Positions 1 to 14,900 of a stretch of DNA of 64,000 nucleotides are shown in pieces (the stretch's first letter is position 1; every line of letters starts with the position of its first letter). The stretch comes from Ceratodon purpureus. Taxonomy: Eukaryota > Streptophyta > Bryopsida > Pseudoditrichales > Ditrichaceae. The notes below the pieces were generated by a model. That model was not told the DNA's origin and ran no database searches. It saw nothing but the letters and a program-made list of their open reading frames with translations. The stretch is from positions 21,632,049 through 21,696,048 of the forward strand of contig CM026423.1 of NCBI GenBank assembly GCA_014871385.1, given 5' to 3'. The translations under genes and the position numbers were made by a program.

Positions 1-3000
1 GCCAATGACTTCCACTACCAATCCTCTCCGAAAAACCCCGCTTCGCAAAACCCGACGATACTATACATCACCATGAAACCACATTGCAGTTTACAATAAT
101 AACCGAGACGCTTAATCCCAGCTGCTGCATGATACCTGGCTCTGTCCTCCCCCATGAGCTCCAGTCCGTTAACCTCACGCCTCCTCAATCGACCGAACTC
201 AACGCCAATAAAAACGACACCGGCACGTCAAGCATATGTACAAAGCTAGATAGCTAGCAGCTCGCTTAACTTACCGGACTGGTTAGTTTGAATTGCAATC
301 GAGCTGATGATCGATGATCGATAATGGATGATCTGCAGAGTGCGGCATTAGTGGCTGCGGCGTCATTAGTGCACTCTCCGCGGAGGTTTAGATAATTTGA
401 TTACGGTAAAAGGCTGTTGACGGCCTTCATTACCACCCTCAACCACCAAAAGGCGACCTGTCTTATTACTCTCATACCCGTTATAGCCCAATCTCTGAAG
501 TCCATCTGAGCTGCCACCATGAGCTGCCCTTTGTACCACTTGCTCACATGTTGGAACTTCTGGAGAAGGATCCGAAACGTGGATAAAAAAATTAAATTAA
601 ATTAAAAACGTTAAAAAACAAACATGTTGACTGATTGTTTTAGTTTGTTTTAGAAATATTATGTGTATTTTTGTTGATTCATTTATTGAGGAATCGATAT
701 GTAAAGTGATGATCTTAACGATTGGTTGGGTATGAATATTTTCGGTTGAAGGATTAAATTATTGTTCATGTGTAGTAGTACGTAGAGCCTGATCTTTCTA
801 GGGTGTGAGTTTGAGTTTGAGTTTGAGTTTGATACAAATGCTCCGGGATTTTGAGGATTTTTGTAGTTGTGTGATGACAATGAGTTTAGCCCTGTTTTGT
901 GTGTATGAGAGGTGGAGGGATATGAATGATTCGTTGGTGAAAGGTAGAAATTCTCATGAGGTCATTGGCAGTGACCCACCATTTTCAAAGCAATTTCCTT
1001 CAACTAATATAATATGGTAAGAACAACAATAATATAGAACCCAAAAAATACACACTTTGAGAGCTACGTGGAGATTTCACAATTAATGATGTTCTAAATG
1101 TTGGCTACAATGAGATAAATATCTTTAATGAATAAAGTTTAAGATTCTAATTCTCATCAAGAAAACAAAATATCTAACCATAGAAACAAATATTTGGTGA
1201 ACACTCAAAGAGGCATGTGCTAATATCAATCCCCAAACATACAAATTCCAATAATGATTATTTGATTATATTTTTCCTAAATACACATCACATTGTATTT
1301 TTTTGAAAAAATAAGAATTTTAAAATCAAAATATATATGATACACGTGTATTTTGCCATACAAATTTGGCATTCCCAAAGAAACGTTTCAAATGAAATAA
1401 AGAGCCTTCCAAAATTCAAGGGTTGTTTATGAGTCTCAAATGTCAAGCACTCGTTGCTGATCTGTATGGATTTCTCTTGCACTGCAACGTGTTTTCATAT
1501 GTGCCTCAAAAAACAAAAAAATAAAAAATAAAATAAAAATATTAAAGATAATAATAAATAAATGCCTTGTCTGCTCCCTAAAAACATTTTACACAAAGTA
1601 TGGCTACCTTTTCAATCTGTGTAAAAGTAAATCTGTATTAAACATTATGTCTCCGTGTGCATGTGTGACACTGTTTAAAAAAATAAAATTAAACCATCTA
1701 TGATGTACAGAGCATGGAAATACTATATGAAGATTGGCTTCGTAATCAAAATTTCCCTCTGCTCTGGGGACTTCTCACCTTCTAATATATATATATTATC
1801 AAATACAATATATGTTTTGAATGAATAGCTTTTTACAATATTTTTTCATAAGAATTAAATATGTCAGCACTGTATTTGAAATGAATTGAAACTACAAACA
1901 TGAAAAATAGTTATAAATAATTTTTAAAAAAACATGAAAAATAGTTATAAAATAAATTAATGTAAATCAAAATAACAAGACTGGAAGAGAAATCCATGTC
2001 AGATACTAATATCCCTCTCACAATTCAAAACGGTTAATATACAATGCGAAAATAATAACCAATAAACGTATAACACAATGACCTTGGAAAAGTCGTTCAC
2101 AGAAACCGAGGCTGTGTGACAATTCTACCCACGATCCTTATTTTTTTTTTTAATAGAAATCACTTATAACAGTTTAAAGATGTAATTAAAGAAGATAATA
2201 TTCCTATTATTGTGTGCTAATCAAGATGAATTCTAAACTATTCCTTCTTATATTTTGTATAGTACATCATTCATCCAATCAAGATATGACGGACGAAAGT
2301 GTTTAAGGACGACTCTGAAAGTAGACACAGTAAACTCTCATGGTATAGATACCTCCAATTTCGGAAGTTACTCAAATACAAAGTCTTTGTATTATTAGAA
2401 AGGCGATTAGGATAGATAAACACGCGTTTTGTAATTTCTGTAATTTGTCCAGTCATCATATGCTACGTCTTCTTTGAATTGACAAATTAAGTTATTAATT
2501 GTCTTCCTATATTATCAAACGAACGTGTTATTTATTAAACTTGCTTATTTTAAATGTACATGTCGCTGATTTACGTTTTTTTGGGTATCAAGACATACTT
2601 ACGAACTCCATTGGCTCATACAATACCAAATAAAAATATATAAAAAAAAAAAAAAAAAAAAAACCCAACAATTCATTTTTTTCACATATATCATACTAAG
2701 CCAATCCAGTCAGTCCTAACCTCTCCCATGTCTTTGAATCAACATGAAAACTAAACGTTTGTAATGTGTCTTCACCTCTTCTGAATACCATCGACTATTT
2801 TAGCAAAATTTTTATGTATAGAACTTATTCACGAATCCAGCTATTAGCCTTGGTGTACGCACGTATAAAAATCACTCTAATCAATCTCATAAATAACAGT
2901 TACATCATTTTCACATGTAAACTGAAATAGCAATCTGAACGCACATTGTTGAAATGTGCCTTACATGTAGAAATAAATAGAAATAAAAAACGACTACCAG

Positions 3001-3063
3001 ATTTTCAGATAAAACATTAAAAAATTTATATCCCAGAGCCAATGTATCCTAGTGTGATTTAAG
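1..3063. other. AT-rich stretch without a recognisable gene
   Basis: No ORF here has family-like content; those present are short and low in complexity. A (GAGTTT)4 simple repeat lies at 806-829 and an A tract near 2641-2663. The stretch adjoins the 3' end of the tnp2 gene, so the terminal inverted repeat of the first CACTA element could lie here. I looked for CACTA or CACTG starts and found none with convincing subterminal repeats. Confidence 0.6.
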
Positions 3064-6000
3064 CTATGCATCTGTTCTGTTAGTTGGTGCCCGATTGACC
3101 TTTCTCCTTTTCGCGGGACGATCCCCTGCTTGAGGTCGTTCACGTACACTCCTCTGTTGTAACTCAAAGCTCTGTAGAGCAATTGCATTTTCAGTGTCAT
3201 TGAGGATGATTGCCCCTGCCAGATCAGGCTCGGAAGGGGGATTAATGAATGTGCTACTCGGTAATGCCCCTGATGATTGTACATTTGTAGTAATGTAAAC
3301 GTCATCATCTTCTTCAACCTTTCGCCTAGACCTAGCTTCTTTGCGCAATACTACCTTCCATTCCGTTCCGCGAAGATCATCGTCTGAGTAGAAAACCTGC
3401 GTGCATTGACTAGGAAAAACGTACGGGTCTACAGTTCTGGGTGTGTTGTACTTGAAGTTCACAACTAGAAAACCATCTCCATCTCGAATGTAGGTATCAT
3501 TTCCAAAATTATCAGTCCTTTTTTTCCACTTGCAAGAAAAAAGAATGATAGGAGTATTGACGTCGCCGTAGTTTATGAGTAGAATGTCCTCAAGTATTCC
3601 CACGTAGTCTTTTCCTGTCCCTGCGGATTGTTCATTTGCTTCCAGGCACGCCACCCCGCAATCATAAGTTTTCATAGTTCTGCCTATATCATCATCCACC
3701 CTCCAATGATTTCCGTATGCTTTCATCTTCAAATAGCGCTTGCAAGCATTGGAAGGAGGATTGGAGAGTAGAACCAAATCAGCCTCGTCGGGATCTGACA
3801 TATCTAGTTCTTGAGCATGAACTTTCCGCTGGATCCAAATTTCAACAGGACCGACTGCTCCCCCAGTTGATTCCCATAAATCCTCCCACTGCCTGCTCGT
3901 ACCATAACAACATAGTAATCAACATGAATCAGAAAAAATGATTATTAAAACAACTCAAAATGTATAATCTTACATTACAAATAAAAAATTAAAATAAATG
4001 TCTATTATAAAAAATGCTCAGTTGAATAATCTTAATATGTTACTAAGAAAACTAAGTTATTTATCCACACGTATTATTTAAATTAAGTCGAAAGTATGAG
4101 TTTAAAGTTTAAATCTCACTGATAAGGATCCGAAATAGTTCAGTGCCATGTTAAAAAGAAATAAAAAAAATAAAAACATCGTTGTATTAATCATAAGAAA
4201 TGTATAAATAAATCTAAAAACTTAAGACACATTACAGACTTACAGTCCCTGATTCTCATATCTGAAGTCCAACATAATCAAACAAACGAGTGCAAGGTCA
4301 CCTTTCTGAATACGATAGGAAAGAACTAAGAACAATGCATCAATGTTAGTCGTCTTGTGTCCCAATTATTCACTAATCTCGGACAGCTGAATTGCAGAGA
4401 AGATTTTCCTATTATATGTTACTGATTAAACCTTTGGCGAAAAGAATTTCCAGATGTGATTATGTTGAATCTGTATTGTCTTATTTATATAAGTAAATTA
4501 TAACATCCTAAACTACAATTAAATTCACAAGCACAAGTGCACAGTTCATACAGCAATTGAGTTAAATCAATTACTAAGTAATCGCATATTTTCATCGAAA
4601 TAACTCTTACAAAGTCACTGTACATCCTTACCTGTAATAGGGAGCTGTCAGTGTGTTATTCCGTAATACAAATTTGTGTATAGCGTCTCTTTGAACTCTG
4701 CTCAAAGTGAAATCAGTAGCACCTCCTTCCAGTTCCTCAAACTCATCGCAGTCTTCTGGGTCGGCGTCCCACACGCGCCTTCTCACCACATCAAAACCAT
4801 GCATGTATGATGTCGCAAAACCCATGGTCTCTTCCAATAAATAACCATGTGCAATTGAAGCTTCCGGACGAGCACGATTTTTGACATGATTTTTAAGTGT
4901 CATCATTGTCCTCTCTATGGGGTACATCCATCGCACTTGTACAGGCCCCAAAATGAACAATTCCTCAACTAAATGAAAAGGTAGATGGGACATTATGTCA
5001 AAGAAAGTAGGTGGAAAAGTCATCTCCATTAGACACATTGTTATGGCCACGTCTTCTCGCAAATTATTTTCTTGTGATGGATCCCAAACCTTGCAGCATA
5101 TCCGCCTGAACACTCGACATGCCCGCATGATTGCCAGTCTTGTATTTGGATCCATCAATCCCCTCAACGCCAGAGGTAACAACGTCTGAATGAGTATATG
5201 GTAATCATGGGATTTAAGAGCTCCAAATTTTCGCTGACGAATGTGTGCACCGATCTCTGAGCAATATCCCGATGGAACTTTTATCTTTTCCAACCTTGTG
5301 CAAAAAATATCAAACTCTACAGCATTGAGCACGTAGTTCGCTTTTGGCTTTAGCATCCTAGAGGGGTTTTCGGGATCTCTAGTCATCCACAGATGCTTTC
5401 TTATCCCCTCTCTTTGCATGTCTCTCCTCACTTTCACACTATCCTTCTCTTTCCAGCCACAGATTGTTTTCATTAAATTTTCCGCGAAATTCTTTTCGCA
5501 ATGCATAACGTCCAATGTATTCCTAATCTCCAAATGCTGCACATGTAAATAACAAATAATAAATAAATAAAAGTAAACTCAAATTGTTTCTCTTATGTCG
5601 ATTAATGAAAACCTATAACAGAAACAGAAAATCAATATAATATCAGTTGCTGAATTTGAAATGTAGCTAGCATATTATACCAACAAACAGTAATAAACCA
5701 TTCAGTAGAACTGAACATGTTGAAACGGAACATTCAACATTGTAACTCATTTTGAAAATCTTTGAATAGAAACCATGTATTATCCACTTACGAACCCTAA
5801 AAGAAAATGATAAAAAAAGAAAAATATAAAGAAGAAAGAAAAGGCAGAAGTCCGTTGGTCACACCATAACTCAATTCTAACAATGTAGACTAATATAATT
5901 GTCGGCCCAGAAATTCTGACGATTTTAGAAATGAAATAATTCAGGTTCTACATAATGTGGAAGTTGAAAAGCAGACAGCAAATTTGAACGATAAACGTAG

Positions 6001-9000
6001 AGTAAATTAAATCGCACAAACAATGGAAGGACTAATAGAACAATAAGCAGTCCTTAATACGTGGAAGCAATATAGTTAAACAGTGAAAATTAAATTCGAA
6101 AAACTTGAATAAAAATCATGTTCTGTATAATTACAAATTAAAGAAGGAACCTTGAAAAATAAAAGAGAATCGGGAGGCACGAGCCCAGTGTTCATACCAT
6201 AACTCAATCCCAGCAAATACAATCCAGTATAAATTCCAGTAGGGAAGTGCTCACCTTTAGTTTAGAAAAAAAAATAAATCCATGCCAATAACATGTGGAA
6301 ATTGAAAAGCTACAGAATTTTATTTATTTATTTGTTTATTTCGATTTTTTAATTTTTTTGAAGCCAAAGCAAACAGGAAATTTGAGCATAAACGAATTGC
6401 AGATTGCATACACAATGATTACACTACTACAACAATAAACAACCAATCAAGAAGGTTAGCATAGAGAACGACCTCCCAGTAAGGTAACTCGTAGAAAATG
6501 CTCCATCTTTTAATCCCGTATTTCTTTGAGGGATCAGGGGTCGTGGATCTTCTTCTCCTTTTGTTGATGCCAATGCATTGCTCTCCTCCTTCACTCTGGT
6601 CACAACCTAAGTTGGAACGTGAGTCATCTGTACTTGGACCTGCTCTGGAAGGAGATGACATGGGCCTTTTTCTTTTGGAACCTAAACCAGGGGATTCCGG
6701 CTTCTGAGATGTTGTCCTAGGTGTTGAAGACAAATCCGATTCGTTGCGCATGCGTACTCTTCTGCGTCCTCGCCTTGCGTTTCTTATTCCACGAGTGTCC
6801 TGGTATGAACTATTAAATGGGCTAGCACCTGTACCAGCTTTTTGTATTAGGGGAAATACTGCGAGATGAATATAAAATAAAAAATATTGGCTAAATATTA
6901 ATGGAAAATGGATAGTAAACATGACTTTTTTTTGCCATAAAATATTAAACCCGAATATTAGTTAAATGAACTTGATTGGCTGTACAATTATTAATATGTA
7001 ATACCTTCTATTTGTAATTTAACCTACTTAATATATGGGGCTATAGAAGTATACATCACCAGCCTAGCATTTTATAGTGCAAAAAACATAAAGGAAAAAG
7101 AATACATAAAACAGAAAACATGAAAACAGATAGGCTTACCTGGACTGGATCCGGTCCTCCTTGACCTTTTCTTTTTTGACTTTTTCCTCTCTAAAAAAGC
7201 TGCGTATTGAATCCAAGCTGCTCGCTGCTCTGACGGTTTTTTGGCTACAGGTGCATCCCGTGTTTCTGGTAATCCATCAAAGAACTTGTTGTATCTTTCA
7301 GACCTGATGTAATGATCCTTTCTTACCCATCGTCTCGCATCCCTGTAAATCATTTTTCTACTCTCATACATGTATTTCCCTCTAAGCTGATCACCACATG
7401 GGGGGCAGGCTACATATCCTTGGTGTGCAGCTCCAGAAACAGTCCCATATCCAGGAAAGTCATGTGTGGTGTACAACACCGCAGCTCGTAGGTTGAATAT
7501 GCGATCTGTCTCAGGCTTCATAACGTCATAAGCAGGAACTCCTTCCCAGAGAATCTTCAGCTCATCAATTACAGGCCTTATCCACACATCAAAAAATTCA
7601 AATGGGACTTGCGATTTTCCAGGAATGATTAAGGTTAACAAGACAAAGAATTTTTTGGTTATTAGCCAAGGGGGCAGGTTTAAAAGTGTAATCAAAACTG
7701 GCCAGGCTGACCAAGATGATTTATGGAGCTTGAAAGGACATATACCGTCACAAGAAACCTGGATCCGCACGTCTCGTTCGTCACATCCAAAACCTTTAGT
7801 ATCAAAAACTTCGGGATCCATAGAATCCAAAGCTTTCCAAGCATTGGAATCTGCTGGATATCTAACCTTTCCATCTCTGCTAGCATTTTCCTTATGCCAT
7901 CTCATTAATTTGGAAAGAACGGGAATCCGAAAAAACCGTTGTAGTCTTGGAGTGACACGGAAATGGCGTGCAACCTTCAAAGGTCTTGTTCGATTCATCA
8001 TGTCTTTATACCTTGGAGCTTGACATCGTGGACAACGGTCCAAATTCTTGGTCTCTTCCAAGTCAAACAGAGTGCATCCATTTGGGCAACCATCAATATT
8101 TTTGAAATCCAATCCCAATCGCTTAGTTAGTGTCTTAGCTTGATATAATGAGGACGGTAAGCAATTATCTGAAGGAAGGAGATTCTTCATTGTTGCAAAA
8201 ATGTCATCAGCTGCTTTTTCGGTTATCCCTGGATGTGTAGCCACTAGATTCACCATCATGACCGTGGCTCCCAGCTTTGTATTCTTTGATCCATCAAATA
8301 GTAATCTGAACGCATCCTCCAGTGCTTTGGCATCTTTTAATCTCTCCTGCTCTAGCTGATCATTGGCCATACCATATGTCCCGCCTCCTTGCCCATCATT
8401 AATATCATCTGCTGAAACAGAGGGTACATCAACTGTATCTGGATTTGTCTGGTTCTGTGGCTCATTATCCTGTTCTTGTGGAACTTGATCTGATCTAGGA
8501 GTGGTTGGTGGATCTTCGGATGGAATTGACTTATGTGCTCCCCCCTGGTCTTGATTGACATTAATCCCAGTTATAGTGTCCACTGTCTCCATTGCATCCA
8601 TAGCAATATCATTAATTCTTTCCTCTGTCTCAGCAAACTCTTGAACCTGTTGCAGCATGTCACTAACCATTTGTCTAACCTGTACTCCTGAGTCTCGATC
8701 TTGCTGACCTTGTGATGTAGATGCAGATGCAATATTGGCCGCTGCAGCCGCTTCCCATTCGTCATCAGACGAATCGGGCTCCTCAGGATATCTAGAAGTT
8801 CGACATTCTGGAGACCTTCCATAACGCACTAGATGGCGTAGTACTTCATCCAACCCGAAAGCTCTTCCAACGCCATTATGTTGTGTGCAGGGACAAGCAA
8901 TTCTTGTAAGACCGTAAAGTCGTGCCCTTTTTTTGTCACGACGCCAGAGCTTGTTGTCTCTGGCTTTTATTCGTCTAATATCGGTTAGTGGTAACCTCGT

Positions 9001-9006
9001 CGACAT
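3064..9006 (-). CDS. tnp2-type CACTA transposase (Transposase_21 + DUF4218 + DUF4216)
   Basis: Likely the catalytic transposase of CACTA element 1. Four exons keep frame: 9006-7140, 6837-6473, 5536-4632 and 3892-3064, giving about 1321 residues. An N-terminal Cys/His motif (CPC..H, near residue 40) is followed by an acidic, Gln-rich linker. The tnp2 core comes next, with the hallmarks DGICPF, WPVLITLLNLPPWL, LIPG, DFPGYG and LDVMHCEKN. A DUF4218 region follows (FFDIMSHLPFHLVEE, RWMYPIERTM), then a DUF4216 region at about 1165-1235 (QVFYSDDDLRGTEWKVVLRK) and a basic tail. I chose the ATG at 9006 because the codons upstream run through a TTTATTTTGCAG acceptor, which suggests an intron in the leader. 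The donor of exon 2 is the weak GTCGTT; the others are GTAAG-like. No inactivating change was seen. Family assignment is firm; single exon borders are less so. Confidence 0.88.
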
Positions 9007-9258
9007 GCTGCAAAATAAACAGTCCATGTGAACATTTTAAATTAAAAAACATGCAGTCAACAAAATGAACAAGACAATTCTTTAACATGTAAAGGACGTA
9101 TTTTTTAAGATTCAAGCAATGTTTATTTTCAGTTTTTTTGACTTATTATAAATAATTCAGTCCTTGAAATGAACTACAAAATCTTAAAAAGACATTACAA
9201 GTAACGTTACAGGATAACATCAACTGCTGTAATGGGTAAGTTGTAATTTTCACAAATG

Positions 9259-9292
<34 letters not shown>

Positions 9293-9770
9293 TTTTTTAA
9301 CTACTTCTGACGGTGAACTCAGACAACTATCTGGCATCAGTTTGTAGTATTCATTATTTGTCAATACCTCATATTTATTTTTATGAATTTTCAGCATGTT
9401 TTTAAAGAGAAAGGCAGCTGACGAAACAATATGAATCCGCTATCAAGTGAAAGAACCCTTAATACCTGAAAGATGTGTCAAAAATGAAAAAAAAAATTGA
9501 AAAAATAAATAAAAATAAAAAATAATACCTGAAAGATACTAGATGCTCACTTTTGGTGAGCCTCTTACTAGATAACCTGGATATCTCTGTATTAGTTGCT
9601 TTGTGCACAATATAGGAAAAAAGAAATAACTATAAGATAACAAAAAGGATTAACAAACTGACGGCTCTCTATATAAACAATGCAATAATATTAATGAAAA
9701 TAAACAGCATGGAAGTGACGGCAATCAACGATAGAATTTGTATACTTGCAAAAGAGTAGTTGAAACTTCA

Positions 9771-9795
9771 GGGGGGGGGACGGGGGGAGGGGGGG
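9771..9795 (+). other. G-run cluster, possible G-quadruplex
   Basis: Runs of nine, six and seven G separated by AC and A. The long runs can supply four G-tracts, so one strand could fold as a quadruplex. It sits in the spacer between the divergent CACTA genes. Confidence 0.5.
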
Positions 9796-9948
9796 ATTTA
9801 TGGTGTTATTGATGGTCACCTTTTCCATAGTAAAATAAAATAAAATAATAAAAGAAAAAATTAAAAAAAGGAAAACAAAAGAAACAGAAAAAAAAAGTAA
9901 AAAAAAAAAAAGTAAAAAATATAAAAAGTAAAAAATATAAAAAGAATA

Positions 9949-9951
<3 letters not shown>

Positions 9952-10018
<67 letters not shown>
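9952..10018. repeat. (TA)n microsatellite
   Basis: About 33 uninterrupted TA units. Likely variable in length and prone to assembly error. Confidence 0.95.
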
Positions 10019-10021
<3 letters not shown>

Positions 10022-11988
10022 AGAGGAATAAAGTAACTTTGAGAATATCAAAACTATTGTTTCATCGCAAAGAGTAATGTTAACCTAGATGTGGCATTCT
10101 TGAGAGTGGCACTTTTAGAATGTTTGTGAATATTGTGATGTAATCTGTGTTAGATATAAACTCAAAATACATATCATGCACACATCCATTTTACAATCTG
10201 TCCATCCACCCATTATACACGTCCATCTATACTTCATACGTTCATTATTTTCACTACACTTTTCGAATTTTTTTAAACATTATCAAGGGTGATAGGGATA
10301 ATAACGATGGAGTTTTACAGTAATAAAATCAAATCCAAACTTCTAGGTGACAATATCAAGGTGTTATGGTTACAAGGGTGACATTATCAAGGTTTACACG
10401 GTATTACAAATCCAGGGAAAAAGCTACACGTATATGTCAGAGATTTTGATTCGCTGTGTTCCTTTTCAGAAAAAATAGACAATGAACCTTTGGTGGTACA
10501 TTCTTGGTGCTACCATCATACAAACCTGGTCCTTTTTTTTTTTTTTTTTTTTCTCATCCAGAACATGGAGTACGGTACATTGTTTTCCCCAATTCCCCAA
10601 CCTATATCATCGTCATCAGCAATGAAACCGATTAGTCATGCATAGCGACTCATCAGCAATATTTCAGAAGTGACCATGTATTTTGGAGTCTACGGAGTTC
10701 AGAAAACTCAACTCATGGTGAAACATGTACAGACGAGAGTGTAACTATTTACTTCAAATTTTTTGTCTCAAAGATTAAATGAGATTTAGAACATATGCTG
10801 GTATTCAAAAATATCGTAGCCAACAGTTCCTATCACAAGTAATCACCAAAGTTGATGTACCCAACCGAGTTACCTTAAGGAAAAAATTTGTAATGTTTTA
10901 CAGAACGCTTCAAAACTCGCTAGAATAAAAGGACCTGTATAACACTATCACAATTCATTTCAGTATTAAGTAGAAATCCAAATAACAATGCGGTACACTT
11001 GGGTTAAGAGTAAGGGAGGAGGACTAGGTAAAACAACAAAGACAATTATAAGTAAACTAATAAAATCTACGTGGAAGTTATACTCTGATAGATGAATGAG
11101 AAGCAACTCAAAACATGTAATAAAATAAAAACCACAAATGCCAAAGAACTGTAGGAAGTTGTTCACCCACTTTATATCGAATTCATATAATCAATTCAAC
11201 TTTTAATCTAATATAAAATAATCTGTCGACTACGATGGTCTGAACTAGAAAGAGAGCGGATTCACAGACTATCGAATTAATTTACATGTATTTGTAATAA
11301 TAAATACTCAGGATTTATGACAATTGAATAATTATACATGAGAATTGCCATCGCATTTTTTTTTTCCTTTGTTTTTTTCCCTAATAGAATCGTGAAACAT
11401 GTCTTTAAAATTCTGATTTATATGAAATCGAACAAAAGCAGAGTTCATGTTTTTTAGGAAAAAAAAAAAAAAAAAAAAAAACAACAACACCGTCACGGGA
11501 AATATCAGTTCTTCCACATCATTATAGAAGACAACTAAACTACTTTCTAGGAAAAATTGGATTACCAGTAGGAAGAGGTTAGTACTAAATTCAATACAAC
11601 TGTATCCGAGCTTCTCCAACTCGCCACCCTCAAATGAAATCATGCATACGGCTTACCTGAAGACTTGAGAGATCTGGTGATATAACTTTTAGAATTGGAT
11701 ATCACGCCTGTGCGGTACTTCAAGTTCAAGACTATGTTTATTGACACGGAGGACATGTCATCTTAAAAAGTTCCTAATTAAAGCACCACAGAACTACCAC
11801 TTCGGGATTTCCTGAAACCCTAAGGACCACATGCGAGAATTCTAACCGATGCTCTGTGGGAGAGCTCTTACCGTGCAAGTTTGGGTGCGCAGATTGATAG
11901 ACATTGTCACACCTTACTGTGTAAAAGTAAATCTGTATATTTTGTTTACATTTTGCGGCACAGTCTGAGTTAATTGTTTTCTCAGACA

Positions 11989-14900
11989 ATGTCGAAGAGA
12001 ACGATGGCAGATTCCGGCACCGATGGTAGTGAAGAACAATTGGATTCGGAGAACGAGGAAGGAGATGAGAACGAGGAAGGAGATGAGAACGAGGAAGATG
12101 ATGAGAACGGGGAAGAAGAGGAGAACGAGTACGAGATGGCAAGGCGTGCTACGATGGCGAGGAACAGGGCGTATCTGGATTCACTTGAATCTTTAGCAAA
12201 TGAGTTGTAAGTACTGTGTTTGTTATGGTAAACCCTATTTTTGAACAGCGATAATCTTTTGGTAAATGGCACGTGTCTGAATTGTCTGCCACGGTTAGCA
12301 CATGTTGTAGGGTTTACCTCGTTCTGTGTGCCTTGTCGAACATGTATTCTATGCTGAATTTACATTGCTTTTTATGAAGCTCACTAAGTGGTAAGACCTT
12401 GTTTTTGCGCAATTATTATTTGCGGATGCTTTTGTTTAGCAACTCGGGCATTTCTCAACGGAAGAAGAGGAAAAGTCCACAGCCCAGAAACGAAGGGTCT
12501 GAGCCCAAACGACGCAGCTGCCGGGTGAGGGCGATTACAGCAAATCAGAGAGGCGATTCAGATGTTGCGGAGGAATTTCGACAGGAGCGCGATGAATACA
12601 GCAATATGTCATCTGCTTTAAGCAAACGCGGTTAGGACTCTGTCAATTTGCATTAATGACTGAAGAATTTCTACACCTTATTCAGCTAGAATTTTCATGT
12701 TTCCAGACATCTTTTATAAAGTAATGTTACTGGGATCATTGTTGTATTTTTAGGATACAACGCTAATAATATGTAAATATCTGTCCAGGTCTTGCTTCAC
12801 TTATGAAACCGTTAAAATTGTATGCACTCGTTACCAGACATTCCGCAACCAATGGTCTATTTTTAACTTGTTATCTCCAGATTAACAATTGTTGTAATTT
12901 ATAGATGCAGATGGTTCATCTGGGAAAAAAAAAGGGGACGATTTAAAGAGTCGGGAGCACAACACTAGCGAACACAACAGGTTCAAGAGACCAAACACAG
13001 TACATAAAAGTGGAGGTCAATCTAATCCAGCATTGCAGGCATCTTCAGATGGACGAAAATCAGGACCTGCACCTTCAGAGACCGCGAGGGGGGCTTACAA
13101 GCACGCGGGTTCGTCCTCGAAGACATGCCACATGCAAGCTCCAGAAGAATTTACGTGGGTAAAGATACCCAGAAATCAACCCGGTACAGGTATGTTTGAT
13201 TTCCTCAGTAATATTTCGCAAGGGATGTTTCCGGTCCAAATGCACAATGGAGAACCTAGTTCCGAACCAGTAATGGAAACACCTTACCCTGATACAAGCG
13301 TTGCTGAATTCCGAGAGAACAAGGATGAGAATACTGATGACAATACACAGTCGAAATCATCATCTGTAAAGGAAGACTCGGTGAAGAGGAAAGTGAGAAG
13401 AACATGTAAGAGGGAAGCGGACCAAGAAGCTAGACGAAGAGTGGAAATGGGATTGAAACCTTATGAAGTTCAGGTGCGTCCATCCGGGATAATTGATAGT
13501 GGCTGCCAAGGTCACTTAAAGTGGCAGGAATATGTTCGTGACTTAACACCCCGAATGCTGGACATGAGTGTCATAAATTATGATAAACAAGACGAGAACT
13601 CGAGAAACAAACTAAGGGAGACTCTGTTTAAAAAGTTTGAATTCCTTGACAATGAGGTGTCAGATGTATCATTCGACAAAATGATAAGGACATGGATTCG
13701 TAGGGATCGAGAGAGAGTTAGAAGAATCCATGGGGGGAAATCTAAAGGACCATCGAGATATTCAGATAACCAATGGAGTGATCTGAAGAAATACTGGAAC
13801 TCTGATGCCTATAAGGCAAAGTCGGAAAAAATGTCTGAAACACGTAGTAAGGTTGGGTATAACCCTCGAGTCGGCAGACATGGATATGCAGGCTCTCTCG
13901 CAAAATTGGTGAGTGAACTTTCGGATTCTGTACTTGAATTTTGTTCATGTTGCTTTTTTTATCCAGTTATTTAGTTAGAAATGACTGTGTTGATACTCTT
14001 GCCGACCTATGTATGTGGTCAGTATCCAGATAATAGAAATACAATCATTTCACAATTACGACTATTACTTGGCTGAAGTGGAGGCTGTTTTTTTACAGCA
14101 AGGTGGTCGTGAGATTTCACCCGATGTCACTGACTTAACAGATGGTGTGAACACTACCCGGGATGACCCAAAGAAATCAGTAAGTACTCTGAACCATCTC
14201 TTTGACTGGTTTCAAATGAGAGGTTACGGCAGTCGTCAGTACCTCAAAGACCAAGTTTCACCTGCATGTTTTTCCAATGCTCTTCCATATAAAAAAAAAT
14301 TCTGAATTTTACAGTGAGTCCACCTACTTATATTCTATCCGTGTTGGCGTGTCCATCACTAAATTGTTTAAATTGCAGTAAGGCGATGTTCAGTACAATG
14401 CACATGTATGGATACCATATAAAGGTTTCAAGTACATTTTGTTATTGTGACCTTTTTTTATCCCTTCTCTTTTCTTTTTTTTGGTTCGTCTAGTCCACTG
14501 TTTCAATAAAAACTTTGATTCAATGTATCGTTGTTTATTATACGCAGAACATGTGTTTGTTCATATGTCCTTCATATATTTACGTTTGTCCTAACTAATT
14601 CAAGAGAACGACTAATTGTGAATTGTGCTCGCACTGAATTTTATTGAAACTCCAGAATATGGAGAGACAGAACGCGACCAGACTCACTGCTATGGAACGA
14701 TGCCAGATGGAGACGAATAGAAGATTGGAAGAGGTTATGGAAAGCAACCTCAGTCTCCAAAAGAGTAACATGAGCCTTCAAAACATGCTGGCATCTATGT
14801 TGACTAATATATCAGGTAAAAACCCTGATAAAAATGATACCCCGAATGGTTCTCGTGAACGTATCGCAGGTGAGACATCTGGTAATGATGCTCCGTTTGA

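Larger units (their letters stand above)
9007..11988. promoter_or_regulatory. Divergent promoter/spacer of CACTA element 1
   Basis: This stretch lies between the start codons of the two divergent element genes, so both promoters should be here. It contains long T and A tracts (about 9259-9287 and 11459-11480), a G-run cluster at 9771-9795 and a (TA)n tract at 9952-10018. No ORF looks coding. Exact promoter elements could not be placed. The role is inferred from gene orientation only. Confidence 0.5.

Noticed and set aside
13..40. CACTACC near the window start as the left end of element 1
   Set aside because: No subterminal repeats follow and the flank is outside the window; a short match is expected by chance.
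7625..8023. Plus-strand ORF of 132 codons
   Set aside because: It is antisense to the tnp2 core of element 1, whose protein matches its family.
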